A stretch of DNA of 64,000 bases from Bugula neritina (lineage: Eukaryota; Bryozoa; Gymnolaemata; Cheilostomatida; Bugulidae), in NCBI GenBank assembly GCA_964035545.1, contig OZ037772.1, forward strand, positions 2,191,001 to 2,255,000. Direction: 5' to 3'. Shown piece by piece: positions 1-9,974 of this stretch. The first letter of the stretch is position 1, and each line of letters starts with the position of its first letter. Below the pieces are notes generated by a model, which saw only the letters and a program-made list of their open reading frames with translations, did not search any database and had not been told where the DNA came from. Made by a program: the position numbers and the translations under genes.

Positions 1-159
1 ATGACATAACCATAAGTTTCTAACAGAAGGTATTTGTATTATAATATAGCAAGCAAAACATAAGTGATATCCTTAGCAGATTTTACATTTACAACATGAA
101 TGTAAATGATTGTCAGACACCCACAGTATGATTCACTCATGCTGTCGCAACAACAAATT

Positions 160-760
160 TCTCATTAAAATTCCTAGTTCCGATTAGATAGAATACGTCA
201 GCAAGCTCTGTGATGTGATTCATTTGCCTTCTGTTTACTGTTGGATTTAGGGTTATACCATTATTGTTAGGGTTACTGTCCTTATCTCCCTACCTCTGCT
301 GGCTATGTAGCTACCTTTGGGCTATGCAGTGAATGTATACCATAGTTTAATACTCATCAGCTGCAGTAGTTTTAGAGATACAGCAAAACGCAGCTCAGTT
401 TGAAAACTCTTCACAACTTTATTAGAACTAGCTTTTTTGCTTTCTTATAAAAACTGCCATTATTTGTGACCTTTGCTTTATTCAATTTTATAGAGATTTG
501 TATACATGAGCCAACAGGTTAGTTATATTTTATACATATTTTACTCAAAATTAATAGTTATAAAGACACACCATACCATATTGCAACAAATACTGTTTCT
601 CTAGTAAATAATTCTATTTTCTTTCTCTGTGTACTGATGCCTGTTACACATTCTTAGGTAACTTCATTTATGTACAAATATCACTTTTTATTATGATGAT
701 CAATTTAACTTATTTTGTGTTTTTACCAGCAAACATAAAAATAAACTTGTAATATCCTGG
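160..760 (+). repeat. Dispersed repeat covering promoter/5' UTR of the SWIM-YqaJ gene
   Basis: This stretch resembles 13310-13890 in the same orientation. Both have a block with ACGTCAGCA, a CTGTTTACTGTTGGATTT-like segment and a GGCTATGTAGCTACC-like segment. About 200 bases further on, both carry a splice-donor-like GTTAGTTA followed by a TTTTTACCAGCAA acceptor. A partial third copy lies reversed at 41990-42150. The similarity of the 5' regions implies that the downstream gene belongs to a mobile or multicopy family. Identity to the second copy is only moderate by eye. Confidence 0.55.
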
Positions 761-773
761 ACCAGCTACAGTT

Positions 774-3101
774 GTGAACATGGCATTAGCAGTTTCTCCA
801 AAAGAAAAACAATTGACAGAGACATTTGAAGAAATTTCTACATGGAAAGTAACTGCTCTAAAAGAATATCTAAAAATCAGAAACTTGCCACATAGTAAAA
901 AAAGTAAGGTTGAGTTAATCTCTTTAGTTTATGGAGCAATGCACCTTGACTATCAGCCTGCAAAGTCGGCAATAGAGATGGAAGCACAAAGCAAACGGGA
1001 ATATTTAGATCTTCTTAAAACTAATGACGGCACAGTAATACTGGATCCACTGACTATTAAAGATTGGAGTGAAGAAAGAGACAGTATTTCAATGTGGCCA
1101 AAAGTTTTATTTAGTGATCTTGTTATGTATGTGAACGAAGCCAACACTGCTCTTTCTGCAGAAATGTATAGCAGATATAAGCAAGGAAAAGCCTATGCAT
1201 ATTTTGCGGATGATTGGGTTAGCACCATAAAATATTACCATGAACCTTCATCTAATGTAGCATATTTTACAACAGTGTGTAGACCTAGTGAAAGAATTTC
1301 TGCAACCCCACATAGTGTTTGGATTGCTTGCCTTCAAATAACTGGGAAGATACTTTCTGCTTGGTGCAGCTGTACTGCAGGGTAAGCAATGACATGATAT
1401 TATATTCCGGCTCTATCAAATTTTTCAAATGACTTAATGATAGTTATAAATAAGTATTGTGTGCAAATTTTGCCAGAGTATGATTTTCTGTGTTTTTAAA
1501 AAATATTTACATATCATGCTGAACTAAATTTTTTATTTCAGGCTTAGCTCCTCTTGCAACCATATAGCAGCAGTTGTTTTCAAACTTGATTATATATCCC
1601 AAAAAGAGCCATTCAAAAGAAGTTGCACTGACGGAGAGTGCAACTGGAAACGCTCCACCAAAAGTGTGTGTACACCAAGGCGTCTTGCTGACCTTTATTT
1701 TTTTAAACCAGATTATAAAAAAGGTAAGCATCAAGAATAAAGTAGAGAAAATATTTGGCTTAAATTGTTAAAGTAACTTTGTTTATGACTGTTACTTAGC
1801 GAATTTTTTACTAAAATAATAATTGAGTTAATAAATATTATTTTAACTGTTGGTAAAATAGAATTAGGGTGCCATTTATAGTTATAACTGCTGCACTTTA
1901 CTGTTTACAGGAAAAGACAGGAATTGTGCCCGAATGCATAGAAGAGTGGCTACTAGTAACAATGGAGGTGTAATTTTCAAAGAGTGGGAGGAAGAACTTA
2001 AAATCTTTGCTAGTGAGAGTACATATATTCTTGAAAAATATGGTAAAAAACCAAGCCTTGAAGAATGGCAAAAAGTTCAAGAAACCACATTATTAAAAGG
2101 TACAACACATAAGGAGTACTATGTCTGACCATCTAAATGTTCTATTTTCTGTAATACTGCATATGTTTGATATACACAACAAAAATTTTGTGTTGTGTAT
2201 GTACATTAAGCATACATATAGATTGATAAGTTTTCTTATAGAAGTTGAACCATTTAAAGATCTGGTTATGTCAACCCTGGCAGAGAGCGCAGATAGTCCA
2301 GAGCATTTCTCTAAATTGGTCAGAACCATGTCCATAACAAGAAATCAAGTGTGGGAAATAGAAGCAGCAACAGTGAAGCAGAGTGACAGCCCCCTTTGGA
2401 AATTTCTCAGACATGGCCGAATTACTGCTTCTAATTTCTATCGTGTGAAGACACGAATGGAATCTCAAGTTAAGGACGCACGTACTGACATGAGCAAATT
2501 AGTAAGCTCATTAATAAGCCCAGGAGACATAAGCTCTGTACCTTCCATTCAGCATGGCCGCTCAATGGAAGCTAAAGCAAAACAGACATACTTAAATTTA
2601 AACAGCCCTCATCACAAGAAACTAACTGTTAGGGACTGTGGACTGTTTTTGTCCACAGAGTTTGCATTTTTAGGTGCTTCCCCTGATGGGATAGTGAGCT
2701 GTGAGTGTCACGGGGAAGGCATTCTGGAAATTAAGTGCCCGGCTTTAGACGATCTCCCATCATTCAATACAGTTTCCTTTCTAAAAAAATCTTTCGATGG
2801 CACAAAGTCAATCCTCAAAAAGAAACACCAATATTATGGCCAAGTACAAGGTCAGCTTAAAATAACTAAAGCCGAATATTGTGATTTTTTTGTATTTACT
2901 GTTAGGGGAAGTGTAACTCAACGCATAACACATGACTTGAGATTCACAGAAACCATGTTCATCAAACTGTCCAGATTTTTTAACGATTATCTCAGCCCAG
3001 CATTTTGGCTGCAGCATAATCAAACTGAGGAGCCTTCAAAAAAGCAGACCTGTTTTTCAGAAATAGAAACAAAGCCTTTAGCTGCAGCAAAAATGGAGTG
3101 A
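774..3101 (+). CDS. SAP-SWIM-YqaJ nuclease-like protein, four exons
   Basis: Spliced model: 774-1381, 1542-1723, 1911-2099, 2242-3101, all GT-AG and phase-compatible, giving 612 residues. An N-terminal SAP-like helix pair lies at about residues 18-60. A SWIM zinc finger is completed across intron 1: C198-x-C200, then C208-x-H210 from exon 2. Exon 4 carries a YqaJ/lambda-exonuclease-type fold with GRSME (Glu near 436), SPDG (Asp near 475) and a LEIKCP box (Glu/Lys near 489/491), the expected D-E-x-K metal site. From family knowledge it should be a PD-(D/E)xK nuclease with DNA- or protein-binding zinc motifs. Such proteins are multicopy in several invertebrate genomes and often transposon-linked; a cellular role is unknown. 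A possible non-coding first exon ends at 517 (donor GTTAGT) and joins at 730. An AATAAATAAAT cluster near 3265 may be the poly(A) signal. The catalytic residues look intact, so the copy may be functional. Confidence 0.82.
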
Positions 3102-4721
3102 AAGTTAAAATACTGAAAGTAGGTCTTTCCTTGATCTTCATTTTGGACTGAGGTTTTGTATGACTGCCACTGATTTAATACAAATATATGCATATTTTGT
3201 TTATATACATTAACTATTTCATTTGTTTTGAAACTTATTATTTTTATACCAAGCCTTATTTTTATAAATAAATAGTTAATACAAGACTAGGTCAAATATG
3301 ATCTGAAGATATTATACAAATGTAAATGCTTTTAATTCATAATAATATATAGATTTCAACTAAGAGAGCCGAAAGAAAGCTCGCGAACTCACACATATAT
3401 AGATAAAAGTCTACATGCATTGTCTGTTGTTAACAACTGTTGACAAAATGCTAGGTGAAACAATTTTTTGAATAAGTACATCAAAGTAAACTGAAGCACA
3501 CAAAGTAACCAGACTATGAGAATGTATTTAGTAGTATGCATGGATTTAAAACTAAACCATGAAATGATTATCATTATTGCAACCTCTGTGCTTGGTAGAC
3601 AGGATAGAGAGGAGTGGTGTGACTGCTGTAACTGTGCTACTACTTTACATACTAACAGAGACTAGCCTAGTGTTTTACGTGCCTTACATAAGATATTATA
3701 ATAGAACTGATAAGTTTGGTGTAGCATGCACTGCCATTGCAGCTCAGTGACTGTGCTAGTGCGCTATGCTCTCGATAATGCTTTACAATACAACCAAGTA
3801 ACAGCACTGGTTGATTTGATGTTCTAAGGCCTAAGTAATGTCTACCTTTGATGAAATCATCCTAAGTTATAACTGCCTACATAGTTGCTTACAAACCAAG
3901 TCAGAAAACTGGCATAGCAAAGTAAGCCAAAACAGATTTCGTAATACTAATAATTTCCCCATACACTCAAGTGTTGTAGATGACTACAGCATGATCAGAC
4001 TATAAAACTCAACCAAAAAGGGGCGTGTACCAACTCTAAAATATCACCACTATAACTCATATAAAACTCTACATTTTCAAAGACAAATGCATTATTAGGC
4101 CTATCAGATACAATCATTAGCTGGTCATGTAGAGTCCAGCCAATCAGAATCGTATAAAATTGCCTGCAACGTGGCTATATTCAACTGCCAAAAACAACTA
4201 GCTCATTCACCACTATGTCAATAAAAAAACCATTAAATGTGTTTTGCCAGAACAGCTGGGGTTGTGGTCAAGCTGCTCCAGGGCATTTTTGCAGGAATAC
4301 ATTTTTTAAATGCATTTTTTAAGCATTTAATTTAAACATTTTGAAAAATGAACTCATGGTTCATAAAGTTAAGATATGAAATAAAGTAATGCATGTAATA
4401 AAAGTTGCACAGCTATTTTCTAGAAGTATGCATTTTGCATTTGAACTTGCAGAAGTTTATATAAGTTATAGTGGTGAGTGTTTTAGATTTAGTACAAGGT
4501 ACTAATTGTACCAAACATACATCGTCTATTGGCTGGTAGTTATTTAGCGAGCCCGGTTTTCCTAATTTGCTACTCTTTCCATTAAATTGCGCATTATTTG
4601 TTGTATAGCGAGTAATATTTAAAAAGCAACATTTCTAGCCGTGTAAGTTTTCTACTTTCTGTGTATGTTTCTGCTATTCAGAATAGTCAAATTGATGTAA
4701 TCAAACATTTTATAGATAAAA
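3102..4721. other. Intergenic stretch, no gene recognised
   Basis: It holds the 3' flank of the SWIM-YqaJ gene and AT-rich sequence with no coding signal I can support. A possible non-coding exon end with a CTATTCAG acceptor near 4680 precedes the MADF start codon. I searched here for the left terminus of the Harbinger element (GGGCCACACTG-like) and did not find it. Confidence 0.5.
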
Positions 4722-7700
4722 ATGAACTGGCAAGAGAAGTTGATTAATGCAGTGAGTAATTTTCTTTACAATTCTTATAAAATTTGTGATAAAAAATGGC
4801 ACTTTTTCAATTTCTCCGTGAGTTTCACTATGTCATACATTCAAAGTCAGTCATTCAGATTCAGTTATACTTATTGGCAATACTCATACTCATAGTGATA
4901 GTCGAACTCAATCAGTCAATGTGAATGTCATAGTGATTGTTAGATTACCACAATGTAATAGTATGTCTTACCAGTGATAAAGCTGCTAGATGAAAGAGAC
5001 CGTTCACTCTGTTTGTCTGGGTTTTATCTGCTTTAGCTTGTAGCTATCTCAGCTATACGGTGGCTGGTAGGGCAACTCTTAGTAACACGATAGCTCAAGT
5101 ATCTGATAGGCTATTGTCATTAGCTAAACTCTCAGCGTGCCACTATAACATGCCCCCTTCCAATAAAGGCTGGTGACCACCTGCTAAAACTAAGCATTTC
5201 AATTACATACTATTTCTAAAAGCTATAAGCTGATGAGTACCACATGTCTGTGGGTAAACTTACTCACCTCTATTTGCCAGAAACTGTAAACACAAGCTTT
5301 AACTATTTGTAATTTAGTAGTTCGCGAGTCAGTGTGTCGTTGAGTGTGTGAGTAAATAAGTAGGTGAGTAAGTTAGGTGAGTAGGTTGTTTAGTGTGTCG
5401 GTAAGTGTGTAAGTAAGTGAGTTGGGATCGGAGGATGTTCTCACCCTCTTCTCCCTTAGTCTCAGTTGCCTGAGACTGACCAGAACCTCAATGCAGTGCT
5501 TCGGGATTAGAAGATGTTTCCATCTTCACCTCCCCAGTCTCAGTTGCCTGAGGCTGACTAGGACTGTAGGTCGGTCTCAGACCAAGGTCTGAACCACCAT
5601 GTACACCGGGGGTCTGGGGCTCTACGGCCATTGACTCCTCCCAAGTGTCGTCCCGAGGGCAACCTGGGGTCGGCGACTCCTCTACGGCCTTTGACTCCTC
5701 CTGGTTACCACTGGGACCTTCCGCAACTGTGGTTGCAGGGTTTAGTATTGTGCTACCCAACCCTCTGGAATGCACGTTGGCCACGCTGGCCCAGTTTTCG
5801 ATTGCTACTTTAATAGCCATTGAGCACTGATACTCCTTTTCCAAGAGACTCTCTCGCTCACTGATCTCTTCCATTTGCCTGTTGAACTTTCGTTGAAGTT
5901 CTTGCTTTTTTCTATTTAATTCCTCTTTCCTTAGTGCATAAGCCTTCCCATCCAGGAAGTCGCACCCCGTCAAGCCATTCAGGAACCCTGAAACTTCACT
6001 GACAATAACATTTTTAGGCTTTAATGCATGAACATAGCTTGATGATGTAGCTACACCACCAGAGGCAACACTTGCATAGTTTGATTTCTGACTACCTGAA
6101 ACCTTGGCTAATTTTGGTGCTGGATCTTGAGAGTCAACACCATTAACAGCCTTCCGCTTGAAGCTAGAAGGTGCGTGACTACAGTCTGAGGTTTTGTGTT
6201 GGGCTGCGACACAACACCAACTGCAATAGACTTCTCTGCAGTCCTCCACCCAATGACCTTTCTGCCCACACCTGTAACACTTATTATTGGGACAGTCTCG
6301 GGCAGAGTGATCCCTGAAGCATCTACAGATGGCACACCTAATTGTGCCCTTGTTGCCACATACCTCATGTGGCTTCTTAAGCTTAGCCTTATCTTCTGTA
6401 TTCTTGGGCTTACCCTGGGGGTTAGCTACTTTTACCGTTTCTTTATGTCTTCCTGAGGGTCCGGCTTTAGACCAAGAGTCCATGTCGGGTTCCCCTATAC
6501 CTTCCTTCTCTTTCTCACTATTGCTCATTGTTTGTCTCTTTCTCTATCTATATATTGTTTTTCTCAAGTTTTTTAAAACGATATCTATAAAAAACACATT
6601 ATTATTTATACCTCTGCATGTTTAGTCTATTAGGAGGTTTGCTTAGTCTCCCCCGTCTAGTATGCGTAATTTCTCCTTGTTCAGGAGGAAATAACTTGCT
6701 GTCATTGCCATCATATAGTCAGCTTGCAAATCTGACTCTCCTATAACCCTTATTCCTATCACTACTCCCACTACTTGACCTATAAGGTTTGGTCTCTCTT
6801 TCAGGGCAATCTTTAGTGGTGTGCCCTCGGCAGTTACACACGAAGCACCTTACATCAGGGCAGTCCCTAATTCTATGATCATGTTTTTTACAATGATAGC
6901 AAAGATTTCCTTCTCTTCTAGGGGAGCTAAACCTTTTAGACCTAGAATGATAGTAACCCGAATTCGGTCTATCTACGAGAGGTTTTTCATCCCTCCTCCT
7001 TCGTTGGCTTGAACAGAATTTATCCCTACTATTGTAATGTTGTTTACTATGATCATCAGAGCTATTACTAGATCCACTCGAGCTTCTACTTCTATAGTGG
7101 TCACTATTCCTAAGGCTACTTCTCAAATAAGGTCTCCACTTTATTCTAGATCTAGAAACCCTATTAACAGAATAACTGTCACAGTTGTCACTGCTACTGT
7201 TTCTAGTCTGCTTAAGAGAACTTACAGCCCCGACTTCTTGTTTGATGTCCACTATTGTCCTAGCTTCATTTAAAAGTAGGTATGAGTCTCTAGCTAGCTT
7301 TTTTGCTTTAGGCTTGGTATTTAAGTTGTGAGGATGAAAGAGAATACTTGCTGAGAGTAGGAAAACTTAGTAGAGAATTAGGTTTAGGTGCTGGGACCGA
7401 GGATGTTAGAAGGAGACTTAGTGTTGCCTTAGCAGTAAATGGCTTGCGCGATACTAATGCTAGGAGACAATTATTGCAAGAACCCGATTTATCCTGGGAC
7501 GACTTAAATACCAAGCTTAAAGCAAAAAAACTAGCTAGAGACTCAGACCTACTTTTAAATGAAGCTAGGACAATAGTGGACGTCAAACAAGAAGTCGGGG
7601 CTGTAAGTTCTCTTAAGCAGACTAGAAACAGTAGCAGTGTCACAGTTGTCACTGCTACTGTTTCTAGTCTGCTTAAGAGAACTTACAGCCCCGACTTCTT

Positions 7701-9946
7701 GTTTGACGTCCACTATTGTCCTAGCTTCATTTAAAAGTAGGTCTGAGTCTCTAGCTAGCTTTTTTGCTTTAAGCTTGGTATTTAAGTCGTCCCAGGATAA
7801 ATCGGGTTCTTGCAATAATTGTCTCCTAGCATTAGTATCGCGCAAGCCATTTACTGCTAAGGCAACACTAAGTCTCCTTCTAACATCCTCGGTCCCAGCA
7901 CCTAAACCTAATTCTCTACTAAGTTTTCCTACTCTCAGCAAGTATTCTCTTTCATCCTCATCAATGGCCTGTGACACTGTCACAAACCTCATTGTTTTAA
8001 CATAAAAGCTATCTGACCTATCATAGTGGCCCCTAAGTAGACCTAATGCTTGCTCATAGCCTTCATTCCCATTGTTTCTCAAATCAAAGCCAAGAGATTG
8101 TAACGTGGCTCTACCATCATTGCCTATTGCGCTCAACAATGCTAACAACTTAGTCCTACCTCTAAATTTATTTACTTCTACACCCTCCACTGTCTCTTTT
8201 CCCAGATTCAAAGTAGTTAACTCTACTGTTATCTCAAATTGAGCTAGCCAATCATTCCATGATCCTGTCACATCATTACAATTCAATTGAAGTCTTGGAA
8301 ATGAATTTAAATCCATGACTTTGTTGTTACAATTCCCTGTGCTACAAAGGTTACTACTTGTACTAGTTTGGAGCCTTGATTTACTCGTGTGTTATGTCAA
8401 GATGCCAATCACAAAATATCTTAAACACTGAGTATCACTGTTTCGGTCACTTGTTGTAAATGACTGTAGTATCACAGTTGCCAGCTGTGAATCACGATAT
8501 CAAATTAAGATTATCACTCATTAGACTACACTAACAATAACACTACACTAACAATAACACTACACTAACAGTAACACTGCACCACCAGTAACACTGCACC
8601 AACAGTAGCACTGCACCAACAGTAACACTGCACCAACAGTAACACTGCACTGCACTGCACTACACTGCACTACACTACACTACACTACACTACACTACAC
8701 TACACTACACTACACTTATATTATTATATTATATTCAAAACACTTGCAACTGATAATGATTAATTGAAGAAAGTACTTATCTATCATCTATAGTTGTAAG
8801 GACAGAAAGAGGTTCTCACTGGCAGGTTCGTTAAAATGCTGACTGCGCCATGTTAGATTACCACAATGTAATAGTATGTCTTACCAGTGATAAAGCTGCT
8901 AGATGAAAGAGACCGTTCACTCTGTTTGTCTGGGTTTTATCTGCTTTAGCTTGTAGCTATCTCAGCTATACGGTGGCTGGTAGGGCAACTCTTAGTAACA
9001 CGATAGCTCAAGTATCTGATAGGCTATTGTCATTAGCTAAACTCTCAGCGTGCCACTATAACAGTGATACTAGTGTTGGTCAGTACTGCACATCATCCAA
9101 CACGTAATAATGGTTCAATTCATCATTTATACTATTTGTTGTTCTAATTTCAGGTCAGGGAAAGACCATGCTTGTGGGACAAGAATCATAAACACTACAT
9201 GTATAAAACTGTGAAAGAAAATAACTGGAAAGATGTTAGCAAAGAATTAGGAAATTTATTTGATGGTAGTTTATCAGTTTAATGAAGTAATTATGTCTAT
9301 TGTAATCAGATATTTAATCTACCACTTTTCAAGTTTACTTTTGACTTTTATAATCTTTAGAAAAAGCATGTGCTCTGAAGTATCGGAACTTGCGGGACAC
9401 CTACGTGAGACTGAAAAGAGAACAGTTAAAAGTACCCAGTGGCTCTAGTCCGATTGAACCGCCAAAATGGCCTTTTTTTCAATTGTTCAGCTTCGTGGAT
9501 AATAAGAGTGGTGCAGAAAGGTTGGTTTGTCCTTACAATAAGTAGTTTATTTATTTTTTCAACAAACAAACTTTAAAAATTATAAAATTATTTAATACAC
9601 ATCAAGTAATTTATTTTGCAGTAGTATAGATGACAATATGCCATCAGAGGATATCGTGCAAGAACTTGCGACCACTGATACAGATACAGCGACAGCAAGC
9701 AGCCAGCAGCCGGCAGCCAAAAAGAAAAAAAATGACACTGCAATGAAAGAAATAGACTTGGAAATAAAAAAAATAGATCAACTATTAGCAGCAGGTGAAG
9801 AAGACGAGCATGACTATTTTGGTAAAAGCATCGGGAAACGGTTAAAAAAACTCACACCTCATAAAGCTGCATTTATGAGAATGGAAATTGAAAAGCTTTT
9901 TTTCAGCGTTGAAAGTTCTAGTAAAATAGAAGTTAATGATTTATAA
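4722..9946 (+). CDS. MADF-BESS protein, four exons, interrupted in intron 1 by an LTR element
   Basis: Exons 4722-4751, 9154-9265, 9361-9520 and 9622-9946 join in phase to give 208 residues. Exon 1 supplies MNWQEKLINA and exon 2 continues VRERPCLWD, a classic MADF start (LI..V..RP.LWD); the MADF domain continues through exon 3 (LRDTY, PPKWPFFQ). Near the C-terminus, DYFGKSIGKRLKKLT followed by a hydrophobic helix is a BESS-type protein-interaction motif. MADF proteins are Myb/SANT-like DNA-binding adaptors, and PIF/Harbinger transposons often encode such a partner that brings the transposase to its DNA ends. Here it converges on a Harbinger transposase (11143-12785), so that is the likely role. 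Intron 1 would be about 270 bp but has grown to 4.4 kb through the LTR insertion at 4938-9063, which lies antisense to the gene. The reading frame is intact if the enlarged intron is still spliced. Confidence 0.8.
4938..5150 (-). repeat. 3' LTR of the LTR retrotransposon
   Basis: This is the left copy of the 213-bp direct repeat and is identical by eye to 8851-9063. The termini TGTTA and TAACA form a short inverted repeat. GTGAT immediately to the left is one half of the target-site duplication. Confidence 0.93.
5151..5161 (-). other. Polypurine tract of the LTR retrotransposon
   Basis: On the minus strand, GGAAGGGGGCA directly abuts the start of the 3' LTR, the expected place and composition of the plus-strand primer. 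Confidence 0.75.
5488..6528 (-). CDS. Second zinc-knuckle ORF of the LTR element
   Basis: A 346-residue ORF with a charged N-terminus is followed by three cysteine/histidine clusters at about residues 62-112: CAICRCFRDHSARDC, the canonical knuckle CYRCGQKGHWVEDC, and CSWCCVAAQHKTSDC. After a low-complexity linker comes a predicted coiled coil (RKKQELQRKFNRQMEEISER, about residues 206-230) and a Pro/Glu-rich tail. It lies in the place where pol would normally be. Nucleic-acid binding and self-association are plausible; I do not recognise the protein. It could be a captured host gene or a second gag-derived product. No protease, RT or integrase motif is present. Confidence 0.65.
   Translation of the reverse strand: MSNSEKEKEGIGEPDMDSWSKAGPSGRHKETVKVANPQGKPKNTEDKAKLKKPHEVCGNKGTIRCAICRCFRDHSARDCPNNKCYRCGQKGHWVEDCREVYCSWCCVAAQHKTSDCSHAPSSFKRKAVNGVDSQDPAPKLAKVSGSQKSNYASVASGGVATSSSYVHALKPKNVIVSEVSGFLNGLTGCDFLDGKAYALRKEELNRKKQELQRKFNRQMEEISERESLLEKEYQCSMAIKVAIENWASVANVHSRGLGSTILNPATTVAEGPSGNQEESKAVEESPTPGCPRDDTWEESMAVEPQTPGVHGGSDLGLRPTYSPSQPQATETGEVKMETSSNPEALH
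6719..7252 (-). CDS. Gag nucleocapsid-like ORF with two CCHC knuckles
   Basis: The first residues, DIKQEVGAVSSLKQTR, repeat text also present near the end of the 7555-8316 ORF. After the duplicated start comes a long Ser/Arg-rich basic region. Two zinc knuckles follow: CYHCKKHDHRIRDC (Cx2Cx4Hx4C) and CFVCNCRGHTTKDC. This is the RNA-binding tail expected downstream of the capsid. The apparent ATG may be only the first Met after the break, so I read the ORF as the continuation of gag cut off by the 7178-7639 rearrangement. Confidence 0.7.
   Translation of the reverse strand: MDIKQEVGAVSSLKQTRNSSSDNCDSYSVNRVSRSRIKWRPYLRSSLRNSDHYRSRSSSGSSNSSDDHSKQHYNSRDKFCSSQRRRRDEKPLVDRPNSGYYHSRSKRFSSPRREGNLCYHCKKHDHRIRDCPDVRCFVCNCRGHTTKDCPERETKPYRSSSGSSDRNKGYRRVRFAS
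7178..7959. repeat. Internal foldback: 310-bp inverted arms plus 152-bp direct duplication
   Basis: Positions 7330-7639 are the reverse complement of 7650-7959, with about a 10-base spacer (TCACAGTTGT). In addition 7178-7329 directly repeats 7639-7790 with a few mismatches (for example GATGTCC versus GACGTCC). The result is gag text read leftward, an inverted copy of the same text, then gag text again. This looks like a template switch or self-primed copying during reverse transcription, though an assembly artefact at a palindrome is possible. Confidence 0.88.
7555..8316 (-). CDS. Gag capsid-like ORF (N-terminal part), broken by a foldback
   Basis: This ORF starts at MDLNSFPRLQLNCNDV and continues with SWNDWLAQFEI, typical of the capsid N-terminus of Ty3/Gypsy-type Gag. 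A leucine-rich helical region follows through about residue 215. Its 3' end runs into the inverted repeat centred at 7644, so the C-terminal residues after the SSSDNCD stretch are an artefact of the inversion. The same coding text resumes at 7252 and continues into the zinc-knuckle ORF (6719-7252). The unbroken gene therefore probably spanned both. Gag would form the particle that packages element RNA. The capsid family assignment is inferred from pattern, not from a profile search. Confidence 0.7.
   Translation of the reverse strand: MDLNSFPRLQLNCNDVTGSWNDWLAQFEITVELTTLNLGKETVEGVEVNKFRGRTKLLALLSAIGNDGRATLQSLGFDLRNNGNEGYEQALGLLRGHYDRSDSFYVKTMRFVTVSQAIDEDEREYLLRVGKLSRELGLGAGTEDVRRRLSVALAVNGLRDTNARRQLLQEPDLSWDDLNTKLKAKKLARDSDLLLNEARTIVDVKQEVGAVSSLKQTRNSSSDNCDTATVSSLLKRTYSPDFLFDVHYCPSFI
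8520..8716. repeat. CACTA/ACACTGCACCAACAGT simple-sequence leader
   Basis: Imperfect repeats (ACACTGCACCAACAGTA units) grade into a pure CACTA-type run. The tract lies between the primer site and gag, inside the LTR element's leader. Confidence 0.85.
8833..8850 (-). other. Primer binding site, tRNA-Ser-like
   Basis: Directly inside the 5' LTR the minus strand reads TGGCGCAGTCAGC. This complements a tRNA 3' end of the form GCTGACTGCGCCA. From memory, animal serine tRNAs end in TGCCGACTACG plus CCA, which differs at only two positions. The plus strand just beyond (8822-8830, GCAGGTTCG) also resembles the serine-tRNA T-arm. The tRNA identity is inference. Confidence 0.6.
8851..9063 (-). repeat. 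5' LTR of the LTR retrotransposon
   Basis: This is the right copy of the 213-bp direct repeat. The right flank GTGAT (9064-9068) matches the left flank. It is the 5' LTR because the gag ORFs read leftward from it. Confidence 0.93.
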
Positions 9947-9974
9947 AAAGTAACTGAAAAAGTTAAATGTATGT

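Larger units (their letters stand above)
4938..9063 (-). mobile_element. Non-autonomous (pol-less) LTR retrotransposon, minus orientation
   Basis: Two 213-bp direct repeats (4938-5150 and 8851-9063), identical by eye, start TGTTA and end TAACA. They are flanked by GTGAT at 4933-4937 and 9064-9068, a 5-bp target-site duplication. Read on the minus strand, the order is 5' LTR (8851-9063), primer site, repeat-rich leader, gag-type ORF, second zinc-knuckle ORF, purine tract, 3' LTR (4938-5150). No reverse transcriptase, RNase H, integrase or protease motif is visible, and the remaining gaps are too small to hold them, so the element must depend on another element's pol. The identical LTRs imply a recent insertion. 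The host site is intron 1 of the MADF-BESS gene. Confidence 0.93.

Noticed and set aside
2121-2241. Upstream Met start of the YqaJ exon ORF
   Set aside because: This part lies in intron 3: there is a TTTTCTTATAG acceptor at 2241 and phase continuity with exon 3.
7348-8005. Plus-strand ORFs inside the LTR element, one identical to Gag text
   Set aside because: They are the inverted copy of gag within the foldback, or the antisense of gag, not separate genes.
8822-8850. A real tRNA-Ser gene at the LTR boundary
   Set aside because: Only the 3' end resembles a tRNA; no acceptor 5' strand, D-arm or anticodon arm is present, and the position fits a primer site.
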